Shown: positions 43,759 to 53,198 of the stretch, one piece after another
How the letters are laid out: every line of letters begins with the position of its first letter
Numbering within the stretch: the stretch's first letter is position 1
DNA from: Pseudomonas putida
Lineage (GTDB): Bacteria > Pseudomonadota > Gammaproteobacteria > Pseudomonadales > Pseudomonadaceae
Length of the DNA stretch: 64,000 bases
Reading direction: 5' to 3'
Assembly (NCBI RefSeq): GCF_001636055.1
Contig: NZ_CP011789.1
Span: forward strand, 5,022,001-5,086,000
The notes under the pieces: generated by a model
Databases searched by the model: none
The model's input: only the letters and a program-made list of their open reading frames with translations
What the model was told of the DNA's origin: nothing
Translations under genes and position numbers: made by a program

Positions 43759-44961
43759 ATGCATTCGCACCCAGTCACCCTCAACCTGAGCCTACTGGCA
43801 GCAAGCCTGGCTATTGGTCACGCAGCACTGGCGGACCCAGGGCCAGAAACAGCACAGGCGCTGCAGGCCCGCTACCATGAGACCCCCGTCAACTGCGGCA
43901 GCACCAACAAGCCCCGCTTCCTGTGCGCTGGCGTGATACTTCGAGGCACAACCCAACTGACTCAGGAAAAAAGCTGGAACCCGACGCCCGAAGAGCGAAA
44001 CAATGGCGGCACCGCCTACATGTATCTGGCCAAGGATGCCACCTTCAACCGCCTGGCCTTCAACGACACCAACGGCTACATGATCTATCCTGGAGACGCC
44101 CGGCCCGCAGGTATCCAAGCCTTGCAGGTCCTGTGCATCTTTCCGGCCGACGGAGGGCGGCAAACACGCCCAGAGAAGGGTTGCGGGCCGTCGCAAGAGG
44201 GGGGCGCCAGCAGTCGCCCCTGCCATCTACAGGGCATCACTACAGCCCAGGGCTGGCTTGCCAACTACGGCAATCATCCCGCCAGGCAATGCGGCTTTTC
44301 GGTCGCCAATGGGCTTGGACAGATCGCGGTGAGCGGGTTCAATGCCGCAGTGGAGGCCACCGGGCTTCTGCCAGCAACGCCTTACAAGCAGAACAACGAA
44401 CTGCGCGCAGAGACCTGGGATATGGACATCCCGACCCGCCTGCCGATCCAGGCGTTCTTCTACCTGCACGACAGGCCGCTGGGGTTGCACAAGGCGCAGC
44501 AGGATCAACGTGCGTTCTATCAGGAAACCGGTAACTTCGTCCCCATCATCACATTGACATTGCCACAATCTGGACGCGATGCCCGTTTCGATTATGTCGA
44601 AGCGTCCCAGGCCAGACTGGGTGATGTGATCTGTGCGCGTTACTTCGTCTCTGGGCACTGGTTCGAGCGCAGCGATGTCAATCCGGGACGTAAAGAATGG
44701 GCGCTTGGACTGGTTCCGACAGATTGCGCCAGAGCAGTGAAAGCAAACCCTTCAGCGGACGCGGAGAACGCCGCAGATCAGGAAATGCGTCAGAAATTTA
44801 GCAATGATTGGCAGTGGGTACAAAATGACAATGGCAGCATGACACAACAGATGATCTGCCACATGCGTATTGCCCACGACAAACCCGAATGGAACCTTGA
44901 GCCGTTCCGACCGAACCGGCCCCTGGAAGACTACCTCAAGGCCGGTTGCAATCTGCTCTGA
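43759..44961 (+). CDS. Secreted protein with halovibrin-like domain and DUF2599-like tail
   Basis: A 400-residue exported protein with a Sec signal (ends HAALA, about residue 25). Residues 32-270 carry the conserved domain also found in the two lipoproteins: LQARYHETPVNCG, RFLCAGVILRGT, WNPTPEE, YMYLAKDA, LCIFPADG, KGCG, QCGFSV, NELRAETWDMD, LPIQAFFY, PIITLTLP. The tail from about 285 (VICARYFVSGHWFER...EWALGLVPTDCARA) resembles DUF2599, found at the C-terminus of secreted actinobacterial and proteobacterial proteins. Both identifications are from memory. The ATG at 43759 is followed by a good signal peptide; an in-frame start at 43702 is less likely. It lacks the Ig-like repeats. Confidence 0.75.
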   Translation: MHSHPVTLNLSLLAASLAIGHAALADPGPETAQALQARYHETPVNCGSTNKPRFLCAGVILRGTTQLTQEKSWNPTPEERNNGGTAYMYLAKDATFNRLAFNDTNGYMIYPGDARPAGIQALQVLCIFPADGGRQTRPEKGCGPSQEGGASSRPCHLQGITTAQGWLANYGNHPARQCGFSVANGLGQIAVSGFNAAVEATGLLPATPYKQNNELRAETWDMDIPTRLPIQAFFYLHDRPLGLHKAQQDQRAFYQETGNFVPIITLTLPQSGRDARFDYVEASQARLGDVICARYFVSGHWFERSDVNPGRKEWALGLVPTDCARAVKANPSADAENAADQEMRQKFSNDWQWVQNDNGSMTQQMICHMRIAHDKPEWNLEPFRPNRPLEDYLKAGCNLL

Positions 44962-44973
44962 AACGTTACGCGG

Positions 44974-45792
44974 TCAAGGCCGCGCGTTGATCTGCTGCTG
45001 CAGGTTCTGGATCTGGCTCTGCAAGGTGTTGAGGCTGCGGGTGGTCTGACCACGGAAGGCATCGAACTCCTGCACCGACGCGCCACCAGCAGCCGCGCTG
45101 GCTGGACGGTTGTCCGCCTGGCTCTTGAGCACCAGCACATCCTGCTCCAGGCTCTCGATCGCAGCGCCTTGCTTCTTCACTGCAGCCACCTCGCTGCTCA
45201 GGCTCTTGAGCTGGCCATCGAGCTTGCCGCCATCGACCTGGCCCGACTTGAGCGCCGCCAATTCGGTATTCACGGCCTTGAGCTGCGCCTGCAACTGGGT
45301 CTGCAGTTCGGTCACCGCCTTCTGCTGCTCACGGGTATCGGCCAGCACCTGCTCCAGGCGCTTGCCCAGATCGCCGGCCTGACCAGCGACGCCTTCCTGC
45401 TGCTTGCTCTGCTCGGCAAGGCTGGCCTGCAACTGGCGAATCTGCAGTTTCAGGGCTTCGCTGCCAGTGCTGCTGTTCGACTCGCTGGCATCGACCTTGC
45501 CGCTGATCGCCTGCAGGCGGCCGGCAGCTTCCTCGCTGATGCGGGCGAAGCTCTCCTGAGTGGCCACCAATTGCTGCTCCATCAGCGAGATCTGCTGGAA
45601 GCTCCACCAGCCGAGCCCGGCCAGGGCGATGAACGAGGCCAGCAGCAGCGCCCACAAAGGGCCGCTGCTGGCCGGGCGCGCGGCTTTCTGGCGGCCGCGG
45701 GCCACGTGAGCCGGAAGCAGTTCATCATCGTCAGGCGTACCCGCCCTCAGGACCGGCACATCATCGAAATCATCGTGGGCATCGTTGCGCAT
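44974..45792 (-). CDS. Single-pass membrane protein with long coiled coil
   Basis: A 272-residue inner-membrane protein. An acidic N-terminus (HDDFDDVPVLR, then DDDELLPAH) and a basic patch (RGRQKAARPA) lead to one transmembrane helix (PLWALLLASFIALAGLGWWSF, about residues 42-62). About 190 residues of Gln/Glu/Lys-rich coiled coil follow (LQIRQLQASLAEQSKQQ, LQTQLQAQLKAVNTELAAL). The coiled coil should be periplasmic. A TTG at 45819 gives a longer frame, but ATG at 45792 is the better start. I see no known domain; the epimerase gene is next upstream but not overlapping. Confidence 0.8.
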   Translation of the reverse strand: MRNDAHDDFDDVPVLRAGTPDDDELLPAHVARGRQKAARPASSGPLWALLLASFIALAGLGWWSFQQISLMEQQLVATQESFARISEEAAGRLQAISGKVDASESNSSTGSEALKLQIRQLQASLAEQSKQQEGVAGQAGDLGKRLEQVLADTREQQKAVTELQTQLQAQLKAVNTELAALKSGQVDGGKLDGQLKSLSSEVAAVKKQGAAIESLEQDVLVLKSQADNRPASAAAGGASVQEFDAFRGQTTRSLNTLQSQIQNLQQQINARP

Positions 45793-45878
45793 GGGTAGGT
45801 TCGACCGCACTAATAGCAAAGAGACATATTATAAACCGCCCGGGCGGCGCACTGATGACCATCTTCCGCCCGACAGGT

Positions 45879-46874
45879 TCACTGCTGCCCCGGAAGGTGC
45901 TTCCACCAGCCGCAGAATTCATCCAGCGCGGTCCACAGGCTGACCTTGGGGCGGTAGTCGAGATTATGCCGGGCGCGGCTGATGTCGAGGGTGAAATCCT
46001 TGCTCATCACCTGCATCGCGGTACGTGTCAGGGTGGGTTGCGGCCGGCCGGGCCAGAGCATGCAGGCAGCCTCGTTGACAGCTGCGAGGCTGTAGGCGAG
46101 GCGATAGGAGCGGTAGCGGGTGACTTGCGGCAACTGCATCTGGCGCATTACATAATTGACCACGTCCCACAGTGGCAGTGGCTGGCCGTTGCTGATGTTG
46201 TAGGCCTGGCCCAGCGCCTGCTCTTCGGCGAACAGGGCGCTGAGCAGCGCCTCGTTGAGGTTGTGCACGCTGGTGAAGTCGACCTTGTTCAGGCCATTGC
46301 CAATGATCGCCAGACGTCCCTTGCCCTGCATGCGCATCAGCCGCGGGAAAATGCTCGCATCACCCGCGCCGGTGACGAAGCGCGGACGCAGGGCGAGCAC
46401 TTCGAGGCCGAACTCCTGGGCACCGAAGACTTTCTGCTCGGCCAAGTGCTTGGTCAGCGCATAGTGATCGTGAAAACGCCGCGGCACCTGGTCCTCGCGA
46501 ATGTCCAGGCGCGAGCGGCCAGTGAAGTAGATCGACGGCGACGACAGGTGCACCAGGCGCCGCACATGTTCTTTGAGGCAACCTTCGACCACGTTCTCGG
46601 TGAGCACCACGTTGCCATGATGAAAATCCTGATAACGCCCCCAGTTGCCCACCGCCCCCGCGCAATGCACCACGGCGTCGACGCCCTGGCACAGACGGCG
46701 CGCCACCTCGGCGTCGCCCAGGTCGCCTGGAATGAACTGCGCCCCGCGCTTGACCAGGTGCTCAACGCCTTCGGCACGGCGGCCGTTGACCCGCACCTGC
46801 AGGCCCTGCTCCAGGGCAAAACGCGCAAAGCGCCCGCCAATGAAGCCGCTCGCGCCGGTGACCAGAATTCGCAT
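45879..46874 (-). CDS. NAD-dependent epimerase/dehydratase (3-beta-HSD-like)
   Basis: A 331-residue short-chain dehydrogenase of the extended type. The NAD motif GASGFIGG is at residues 7-14 and the catalytic Y-x-x-x-K is YALTKH (about 148-153). Domain features such as VDAVVHCAGAVGNWGRY and LALRPRFVTGAGD match 3-beta-hydroxysteroid dehydrogenase or OleD-type members. The substrate is not clear. Its start is 49 bases after the stop of argP on the same strand. Confidence 0.88.
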   Translation of the reverse strand: MRILVTGASGFIGGRFARFALEQGLQVRVNGRRAEGVEHLVKRGAQFIPGDLGDAEVARRLCQGVDAVVHCAGAVGNWGRYQDFHHGNVVLTENVVEGCLKEHVRRLVHLSSPSIYFTGRSRLDIREDQVPRRFHDHYALTKHLAEQKVFGAQEFGLEVLALRPRFVTGAGDASIFPRLMRMQGKGRLAIIGNGLNKVDFTSVHNLNEALLSALFAEEQALGQAYNISNGQPLPLWDVVNYVMRQMQLPQVTRYRSYRLAYSLAAVNEAACMLWPGRPQPTLTRTAMQVMSKDFTLDISRARHNLDYRPKVSLWTALDEFCGWWKHLPGQQ

Positions 46875-46923
46875 GTAAGACTCCGCCTTGCCAGATTACA
46901 GATGCAGTTGACGCCGCCCGTGC

Positions 46924-47814
46924 CTACAACGGCACCAGCCAACCTGGCGCCGCCTGGCGCAGGTGTTCTGTCAGTTGTGCGAGCAGTTGCCCGCCGTTGC
47001 GCCAATGATGCCAGTACAACGGCACATCGATGGGAGTATCGCTGCAGATTTCCACCAACTGCCCACTGGCCAGTTGTTCGCGGGCCTGCAGTTCAGGCAC
47101 CAGGCCCCAACCGAGCCCGGCTTCGGTCAGACGCAAAAAACCCTCGGACGACGGGCACAGGTGATGCAGGAAACCGTCCTCGATCCCCAATGACGCCAGG
47201 TAGCGGTGCTGCAGGAAATCGTCAGGCCCGAAGACCACCGCCGGTGTACGGGCCAGCCGCGCCACCTCGAACCCCTGCGGAAAATACCGCGCCATGAACG
47301 CCGGGCTTGCCAGCGCGCGATAGCGCATCGCCCCCAACGGCTGGCTGCGCGCACCCGCCACCGGGCGCTCGCTACCGCACAGGCAGGCCGCCACCTCGCC
47401 GGCACGCATGCGCCGCAGACCGACTTCCTGATCTTCGACCACCAGGTCCAACAGCAAGCGTTGCCCGGCACAGAAATCCCCCACCGCCCCGGCCCACCAG
47501 GTCGCCAGGCTGTCAGCGTTGAGGGCGATACGCAGACGTTCGGGCATGCCCTCTTCATCCAGCGCCGGGACCTGGCGCTGCAGGTCACGCTCGAGCAGGC
47601 GCACCTGCTGCACGTGGTTGAGCAACTGGCGACCGACATCGGTCGGGCTCGGTGGCGTGGCACGCACCAGCACCGGCTGGCCGACACGCGCCTCCAGCAG
47701 TTTGATGCGTTGCGAGATGGCCGACTGCGAAAGCCCCAGTACCTGGGCGGCGCGCTCGAACCCGCCTTGTTCGATCACGGCGGCGAGGGCAGCGAGCAAC
47801 TTGTAGTCGAACAT
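46924..47814 (-). CDS. argP: LysR-type regulator ArgP
   Basis: A 296-residue LysR-family activator. The N-terminal HTH reads FDYKLLAALAAVIEQGGFERAAQVLGLSQSAISQRIKLLEARVGQPVLVR, very close to ArgP/IciA, and the rest is a periplasmic-binding-protein-like effector domain that in ArgP binds Arg or Lys. ATG at 47814 lies 126 bases from the start of the divergent argO gene. That is the standard arrangement, with ArgP acting on the shared region. Frame upstream of 47814 belongs to the argO side and is not coding. Confidence 0.92.
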   Translation of the reverse strand: MFDYKLLAALAAVIEQGGFERAAQVLGLSQSAISQRIKLLEARVGQPVLVRATPPSPTDVGRQLLNHVQQVRLLERDLQRQVPALDEEGMPERLRIALNADSLATWWAGAVGDFCAGQRLLLDLVVEDQEVGLRRMRAGEVAACLCGSERPVAGARSQPLGAMRYRALASPAFMARYFPQGFEVARLARTPAVVFGPDDFLQHRYLASLGIEDGFLHHLCPSSEGFLRLTEAGLGWGLVPELQAREQLASGQLVEICSDTPIDVPLYWHHWRNGGQLLAQLTEHLRQAAPGWLVPL

Positions 47815-47940
47815 CGATTTTCCTAATGCCGGATGAGTACTATTTGTTTTTCTTATACAGCGCCCTTGCCGACAATGGCCAGCATCTTCTTGTGAATCCG
47901 CGTCGCCCTTCAAAGGTGGCGCCCGTGGAGTGTTCCCGTT

Positions 47941-48540
47941 ATGTGGCAGAGTTACCTGAACGGCATGCTGGTGGCCTTCGGCCTGATCATGGCCATCGGC
48001 ACCCAGAACGCCTTTGTCCTGGCCCAGAGCCTGCGCCGCGAACATCACCTGCCGGTGGCACTGTTGTGCGTGCTGTGCGACGCGATCCTGGTCGCGGCCG
48101 GAGTGTTCGGCCTGGCGACGGTGCTGGCGCACAACCCGACCCTGCTTGCCGCCGCACGCTGGGGAGGTGCGCTGTTCCTGATCTGGTATGGCGCCAAGGC
48201 CCTGCAACGGGCCTGCTCCAGGCAGAGCCTGGAACAGCAGCAAGGCCAAGGCCTGCGTTCACGCCGGGCAGTGCTGCTCAGTGCCCTGGCGGTGACCCTG
48301 CTCAACCCCCACGTCTACCTGGACACCGTGCTGCTGATCGGCTCGCTCGGCGCCCAGCAGACGGTGCCCGGGGCCTACGTCGCCGGAGCGGCGAGCGCAT
48401 CGCTGGTGTGGTTCTTCACCCTGGCCCTGGGCGCCGCCTGGCTCGCACCCTGGCTCGCACGCCCCGGGACCTGGCGGCTGCTGGACCTGATGGTGGCGGT
48501 GATGATGTTCGCCGTCGCCGCGCAACTGATCCTCGGCTGA
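47941..48540 (+). CDS. argO: Arginine/lysine exporter, LysE/ArgO family
   Basis: A 199-residue inner-membrane exporter with six hydrophobic segments. The opening YLNGMLVAFGLIMAIGTQNAFVLAQSLRREH and the NPHVYLDTVLLIG segment are diagnostic of the LysE/ArgO group. It exports arginine and toxic analogues such as canavanine, and is normally switched on by ArgP with Arg. Divergence from argP supports that here. Confidence 0.92.
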   Translation: MWQSYLNGMLVAFGLIMAIGTQNAFVLAQSLRREHHLPVALLCVLCDAILVAAGVFGLATVLAHNPTLLAAARWGGALFLIWYGAKALQRACSRQSLEQQQGQGLRSRRAVLLSALAVTLLNPHVYLDTVLLIGSLGAQQTVPGAYVAGAASASLVWFFTLALGAAWLAPWLARPGTWRLLDLMVAVMMFAVAAQLILG

Positions 48541-48732
48541 TTCCCCACTGGTCGCCGGGGCCCAACCGCTCTGGAACCTCTATTCCCTATAGTTGTTGCG
48601 TGGTTATGCGCGGGGGCTGGTGCTATGATCCAGCCCTTGCGTCGCAAAGAGTACAAACTCGCCGACGCTCATCGGGCCGCCCGTGATCGGCCTTGCGCAA
48701 ACCGCAAACAGACCTGAATCAGGAGATCCACC

Positions 48733-49329
48733 ATGGCTTTTGAATTGCCGCCGCTGCCCTACGCCCACGATGCCCTGCAGCCGCACATCTCCAAGGAAAC
48801 CCTGGAGTTTCACCACGACAAGCACCACAACACCTATGTCGTGAACCTGAACAACCTGGTCCCAGGCACCGAATTCGAAGGCAAGTCGCTGGAAGAAATC
48901 GTCAAGACCTCCTCGGGCGGTATCTTCAACAACGCAGCTCAAGTCTGGAACCACACCTTCTACTGGAACTGCCTGGCACCGAACGCCGGCGGCCAGCCGA
49001 CTGGCGCCCTGGCTGAAGCCATCAACGCTGCCTTCGGTTCCTTCGACAAGTTCAAGGAAGAGTTCACCAAGACTTCGGTCGGCACCTTCGGTTCCGGTTG
49101 GGGCTGGCTGGTGAAGAAGGCTGACGGTTCCCTGGCCCTGGCCAGCACCATCGGCGCCGGCAACCCGCTGACCAGCGGCGACACCCCGCTGCTGACCTGC
49201 GACGTCTGGGAACACGCCTACTACATCGACTACCGTAACCTGCGTCCAAAGTACGTCGAGGCGTTCTGGAACCTGGTCAACTGGAAGTTCGTTGCCGAGC
49301 AGTTCGAAGGCAAGACCTTCAAGGCCTGA
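48733..49329 (+). CDS. sodB: Iron superoxide dismutase
   Basis: A 198-residue cytoplasmic SOD. Metal ligands are His27 ([13 protein letters not shown] region), His74 ([12 protein letters not shown]), and Asp157 and His161 ([13 protein letters not shown]). [10 protein letters not shown], together with GGQPTGAL and the Gln in GSGWGWLV, favours the iron form. AGGAG lies 8 bases before the ATG. An intrinsic terminator follows. In pseudomonads sodB is commonly repressed under low iron through PrrF RNAs; nothing in the sequence here shows that. Confidence 0.97.
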   Translation: MAFELPPLPYAHDALQPHISKETLEFHHDKHHNTYVVNLNNLVPGTEFEGKSLEEIVKTSSGGIFNNAAQVWNHTFYWNCLAPNAGGQPTGALAEAINAAFGSFDKFKEEFTKTSVGTFGSGWGWLVKKADGSLALASTIGAGNPLTSGDTPLLTCDVWEHAYYIDYRNLRPKYVEAFWNLVNWKFVAEQFEGKTFKA

Positions 49330-49345
49330 TTCGTTCAGCGCTCTG

Positions 49346-49373
49346 AAAAACCCGGCCCTGGCCGGGTTTTTTT
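49346..49373 (+). terminator. Intrinsic terminator after sodB
   Basis: AAAAACCCGGCC CTG GCCGGGTTTTTTT: a strong 7-bp GC stem with A and T tracts, 17 bases after the sodB stop. The next 260 bases (to 49636) show no gene. Confidence 0.95.
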
Positions 49374-49636
49374 GTTTCCCGGGTCCAGGAAACGGAAAAA
49401 CCACAGCTAATTTTCAAGCCTCCCGCGCGCCCTCTCTTGCTCCCCCTCAATAGCGCGCTAACATCAACCTTCTGGAAAGTTGATGCAGGACATTCAAGTC
49501 GCAAGGCCGCATAACCGATACAGTACTCAGGGTGCATCCAGCGACGGGCCCCTCGCCTGCCGCGGCAATCGGTCGATAGTGTATTGCCAAGGTTGATGGC
49601 AAAATAATGGCATGCGCATGGATTAAGGAAACCCCA

Positions 49637-51688
49637 TTGAAGCTGGAATTTCGGAACAGCTTGTCGGTCAAGTTGCTCAGGGTCGTGCTGCTGTCGGCGC
49701 TCGCGGTGGGCGTCGTTCTCAGTTGTGCGCAGATCGTCTATGACACCTACAAGACCCGCCAGGCCGTCAACAACGATGCCCAGCGCATCCTCGACATGTT
49801 CCGCGACCCCTCCACCCAAGCGGTCTACAGCCTCGACCGAGAGATGGGCATGCAAGTCATGGAGGGTCTGTTCCAGGACGAATCGGTCCGCATGGCCTCC
49901 ATCGGCCACCCCAATGAAACCATGCTCGCGCAGAAGTCCCGCCCCCTGCAGGACATGCCCCTGCGCTGGTTGACCGACCTGATCCTCGGCCAGGAGCGCA
50001 CCTACACCACCCAACTGGTCGGCCGCGGCCCCTACAGCGAATACTACGGCGACCTGAGCATCACCCTCGATACCGCCAGCTATGGCGAGGGCTTTCTGGT
50101 CAACGCAGTCATCATCTTCATTTCCGGCGTGCTGCGCGCCCTGGCCATGGGCCTGGTGCTCTACCTCGTGTACCACTGGCTGCTGACCAAACCCTTGTCG
50201 AAAATCATCGAGCATCTCACCCAGATCAACCCCGACCGCCCCAGCCAGCACCAGATTCCCCAACTCAAGGGCCACGAACGCAACGAACTGGGCCTGTGGG
50301 TCGACACCGCCAACCAGTTGCTGGCCTCCATCGAACGCAACACCCATCTGCGCCACGAGGCGGAAAACAGCCTGCAGCGCATGGCCCAGTACGACTTCCT
50401 CACCGGCCTGCCCAACCGCCAGCAACTGCAACAGCAACTGGACAAGATTCTCGTCGATGGCGGGCGCCTGCAGCACCGTGTGGCCGTACTGTGCGTGGGC
50501 CTGGACGACTTCAAGGGCATCAACGAGCAGTTCAGCTACCAGGTCGGCGACCAGTTGCTGCTGGCCCTGGCCGACCGCCTGCGCGCCCACAGCGGCCGCC
50601 TCGGTTCCCTCGCCCGCCTGGGTGGCGACCAGTTCGCCCTGGTGCAAGCCAACATCGAGCAGCCCTACGAGGCCGCCGAGCTGGCCCAGAGCATTCTCGA
50701 CGACCTGGAAGTGCCCTTCGCCCTCGATCATCAGGAAATCCGTTTGCGTGCCACCATCGGCATCACCCTGTTCCCCGAAGACGGCGACAGCACCGAAAAG
50801 CTGCTGCAAAAGGCCGAGCAGACCATGACCCTGGCCAAGGCCCGCTCGCGCAACCGCTATCAGTTCTACATCGCCAGCGTCGACAGCGAGATGCGTCGGC
50901 GCCGAGAGCTGGAAAAAGACCTGCGCGAGGCGTTGCCGCGCAACCAGCTCTACCTGGTGTATCAACCGCAGATCAGCTACCGCGACCACCGCGTGGTCGG
51001 CGTCGAAGCGCTGCTGCGCTGGCAGCATCCGGAGCTAGGCATGGTACCGCCAGACCAGTTCATCCCGCTGGCCGAACAGAACGGCAACATCATCGCCATC
51101 GGCGAATGGGTGCTCGACCAGGCCTGCCGCCAGTTGCGCGAGTGGCACGACCTGGGTTTCAGCGAGCTGCGCATGGCGGTCAACCTGTCGACCGTGCAAC
51201 TGCACCACAACGAGCTGCCGCGGGTGGTCAACAACCTGCTGCAGGCCTATCGCCTGCCGCCGCGCAGCCTGGAGCTGGAGGTGACCGAGACCGGCCTGAT
51301 GGAAGACATCAGCACCGCCGCCCAACACCTGCTGAGCCTGCGCCGTTCAGGGGCGCTGATCGCCATCGACGACTTCGGCACCGGCTACTCTTCGCTCAGT
51401 TACCTGAAGTCGCTGCCGCTGGACAAGATCAAGATCGACAAGAGCTTCGTCCAGGACCTGCTGGACGACGATGACGACGCCACCATCGTTCGCGCCATCA
51501 TCCAGTTGGGCAAGAGCCTGGGCATGCAGGTGATCGCCGAAGGCGTGGAAACCGCCGAGCAGGAAACCTACATCATCGCCCAGGGCTGCCATGAGGGTCA
51601 GGGCTACCACTACAGCAAGCCGCTGCCCTCGCGCGAGCTGACCGCCTTCCTCAAGCACGCCCAACGCAACCAGGTCTCGGCACTCTGA
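49637..51688 (+). CDS. bifA: c-di-GMP phosphodiesterase BifA
   Basis: A 683-residue membrane protein. TM1 is at about 15-35 and a second hydrophobic segment at about 155-180, with a periplasmic domain between. The GGDEF domain has GGDQF in place of GGDEF (RLGGDQFAL, near residue 333), so cyclase activity is not expected. The EAL domain is complete: VEALLRW, the N/E metal ligands, IDDFGTGYSS and VIAEGVE. This fits BifA, which degrades c-di-GMP and controls biofilm dispersal and swarming. Start: TTG at 49637 preceded by AAGGAA at about 49625 gives LKLEFRN, the usual N-terminus; ATG at 49607 is a longer alternative. The sodB-bifA order is seen in other pseudomonads. Confidence 0.92.
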   Translation: MKLEFRNSLSVKLLRVVLLSALAVGVVLSCAQIVYDTYKTRQAVNNDAQRILDMFRDPSTQAVYSLDREMGMQVMEGLFQDESVRMASIGHPNETMLAQKSRPLQDMPLRWLTDLILGQERTYTTQLVGRGPYSEYYGDLSITLDTASYGEGFLVNAVIIFISGVLRALAMGLVLYLVYHWLLTKPLSKIIEHLTQINPDRPSQHQIPQLKGHERNELGLWVDTANQLLASIERNTHLRHEAENSLQRMAQYDFLTGLPNRQQLQQQLDKILVDGGRLQHRVAVLCVGLDDFKGINEQFSYQVGDQLLLALADRLRAHSGRLGSLARLGGDQFALVQANIEQPYEAAELAQSILDDLEVPFALDHQEIRLRATIGITLFPEDGDSTEKLLQKAEQTMTLAKARSRNRYQFYIASVDSEMRRRRELEKDLREALPRNQLYLVYQPQISYRDHRVVGVEALLRWQHPELGMVPPDQFIPLAEQNGNIIAIGEWVLDQACRQLREWHDLGFSELRMAVNLSTVQLHHNELPRVVNNLLQAYRLPPRSLELEVTETGLMEDISTAAQHLLSLRRSGALIAIDDFGTGYSSLSYLKSLPLDKIKIDKSFVQDLLDDDDDATIVRAIIQLGKSLGMQVIAEGVETAEQETYIIAQGCHEGQGYHYSKPLPSRELTAFLKHAQRNQVSAL

Positions 51689-51848
51689 GCGTGGTCGTCA
51701 TTGACGACCCTGGAAACGACATTTGCACGAAAAGCACGGCCAACCCTTTACACCAAATGCAAATCTTTCGCATTATGTTGCGGTTTCGCGTGCCACGGTG
51801 CAGCGCTTCCAACACATGGTCCAACCAAACGACGCAGGGAAACCAACA

Positions 51849-53180
51849 ATGATTCGAATGCCTCTGGCCTCCGCCAGTCTGCTGGCCATCGCCATCGCTC
51901 TCGCCGGCTGCGGCGAAGGCAAGGACGACAAGGCCGCCGCTCCGCAAGCCCAGGCACCTGCCGCCAGCACTGCTGCCGCACCTGGGGCTGTCGATGAAGC
52001 CGCTGCCCAGGCCGTGGTCAAGCACTACGCCGAAATGGTTCATGCCGTGTACAGCGACTCGCTGAGCACCGCCAAGCAACTGCAGACCGCCATCGACGCG
52101 TTCCTGGCCAAGCCCAACGATGAGACCCTGAAAGCCGCCAAGGACGCCTGGGTCGCTTCCCGCGTTCCTTACCTGCAGAGCGAAGCCTTCCGCTTCGGCA
52201 ACACCATCATCGACGACTGGGAAGGTCAGGTGAACGCCTGGCCCCTGGACGAAGGCCTGATCGACTACGTCGACAAGAGCTACGAGCACGCCCTGGGCAA
52301 CCCGGCTGCCAACGCCAACATCATCGCCAACCCTGAGATCCAGGTCGGCGAAGACAAGGTCGACGTCAAGGAAATCACGCCCGAGAAACTGGCCAGCCTG
52401 AACGAGCTGGGCGGTTCCGAAGCCAACGTCGCCACCGGCTACCATGCCATCGAATTCCTGCTCTGGGGCCAGGACCTCAACGGCACGGGCCCAGGCGCAG
52501 GCAACCGTCCGGCTTCGGACTACCTCGAAGGCCAGGGTGCCACCGGTGGTCACAACGACCGTCGCCGCGCCTACCTCAAAGCCGTCACCGACCTGCTGGT
52601 GAGCGACCTCGAAGAGATGGTCGGCAACTGGGCACCGAACGTCGCCGACAACTACCGCGCTTCGCTGGAAGCCGAGCCGGTCAAGGATGGCCTGCGCAAG
52701 ATGCTGTTCGGCATGGGCAGCCTGTCGCTGGGCGAACTGGCGGGCGAACGCATGAAGGTCTCGCTGGAAGCCAACTCGCCTGAAGACGAGCACGACTGCT
52801 TCAGCGACAACACCCACTGGTCGCACTTCTACGACGCCAAGGGCATCCGCAACATCTACCTGGGCGAGTACACCCGTCCGGACGGCTCCAAGGTCAGCGG
52901 CCCGAGCCTGTCGTCGCTGGTGGCCAAGATCGACCCGGCCACCGACGCCACCCTGAAGGCCGACCTGCAGGACACCGAAGCGAAGATCCAGGTGATCGTC
53001 GACCACGCCCTCAAGGGCGAGCACTACGACCAGCTGATCGCTGCCGATAACGCTGCAGGCAACCAGGTGGTGCGTGACGCCATCGCGGCGCTGGTCAAGC
53101 AGACCGGTGCCATCGAGCAGGCCGCCGGCAAGCTGGGCATCGACAACCTGAACCCGGACACCGCAGACCACGAGTTCTGA
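51849..53180 (+). CDS. icmP: Imelysin-family iron-regulated lipoprotein (IcmP-like)
   Basis: A 443-residue lipoprotein with signal MIRMPLASASLLAIAIALAGC (Cys21). The mature part has an Ala-rich linker then the imelysin fold with two helical bundles. The family motif G-x-H-x-x-E is intact in TGYHAIEFLLWGQD. The second half has LAGERMKVSLEANSPEDEHDCFSDNTH, where the Asp/His/Asn set is conserved. P. aeruginosa IcmP was described as an insulin-cleaving outer-membrane protein; the family is induced by iron lack. A 160-base leader separates it from bifA. A terminator follows. Confidence 0.9.
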   Translation: MIRMPLASASLLAIAIALAGCGEGKDDKAAAPQAQAPAASTAAAPGAVDEAAAQAVVKHYAEMVHAVYSDSLSTAKQLQTAIDAFLAKPNDETLKAAKDAWVASRVPYLQSEAFRFGNTIIDDWEGQVNAWPLDEGLIDYVDKSYEHALGNPAANANIIANPEIQVGEDKVDVKEITPEKLASLNELGGSEANVATGYHAIEFLLWGQDLNGTGPGAGNRPASDYLEGQGATGGHNDRRRAYLKAVTDLLVSDLEEMVGNWAPNVADNYRASLEAEPVKDGLRKMLFGMGSLSLGELAGERMKVSLEANSPEDEHDCFSDNTHWSHFYDAKGIRNIYLGEYTRPDGSKVSGPSLSSLVAKIDPATDATLKADLQDTEAKIQVIVDHALKGEHYDQLIAADNAAGNQVVRDAIAALVKQTGAIEQAAGKLGIDNLNPDTADHEF

Positions 53181-53198
53181 TGCCAGGGTGAAGGTTTG

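Noticed and set aside
27690..44973. Direct repeats marking the ends of the accessory block
   Set aside because: I compared the sequences near 27,700 and 44,960 and saw no shared repeat, so no attachment site is claimed.
51750..51790. Possible Fur box upstream of icmP (AATGC...GCATT around 51760)
   Set aside because: Only about 7 of 19 positions fit the Fur consensus, although IcmP-type genes are often iron-regulated; not listed as a site.
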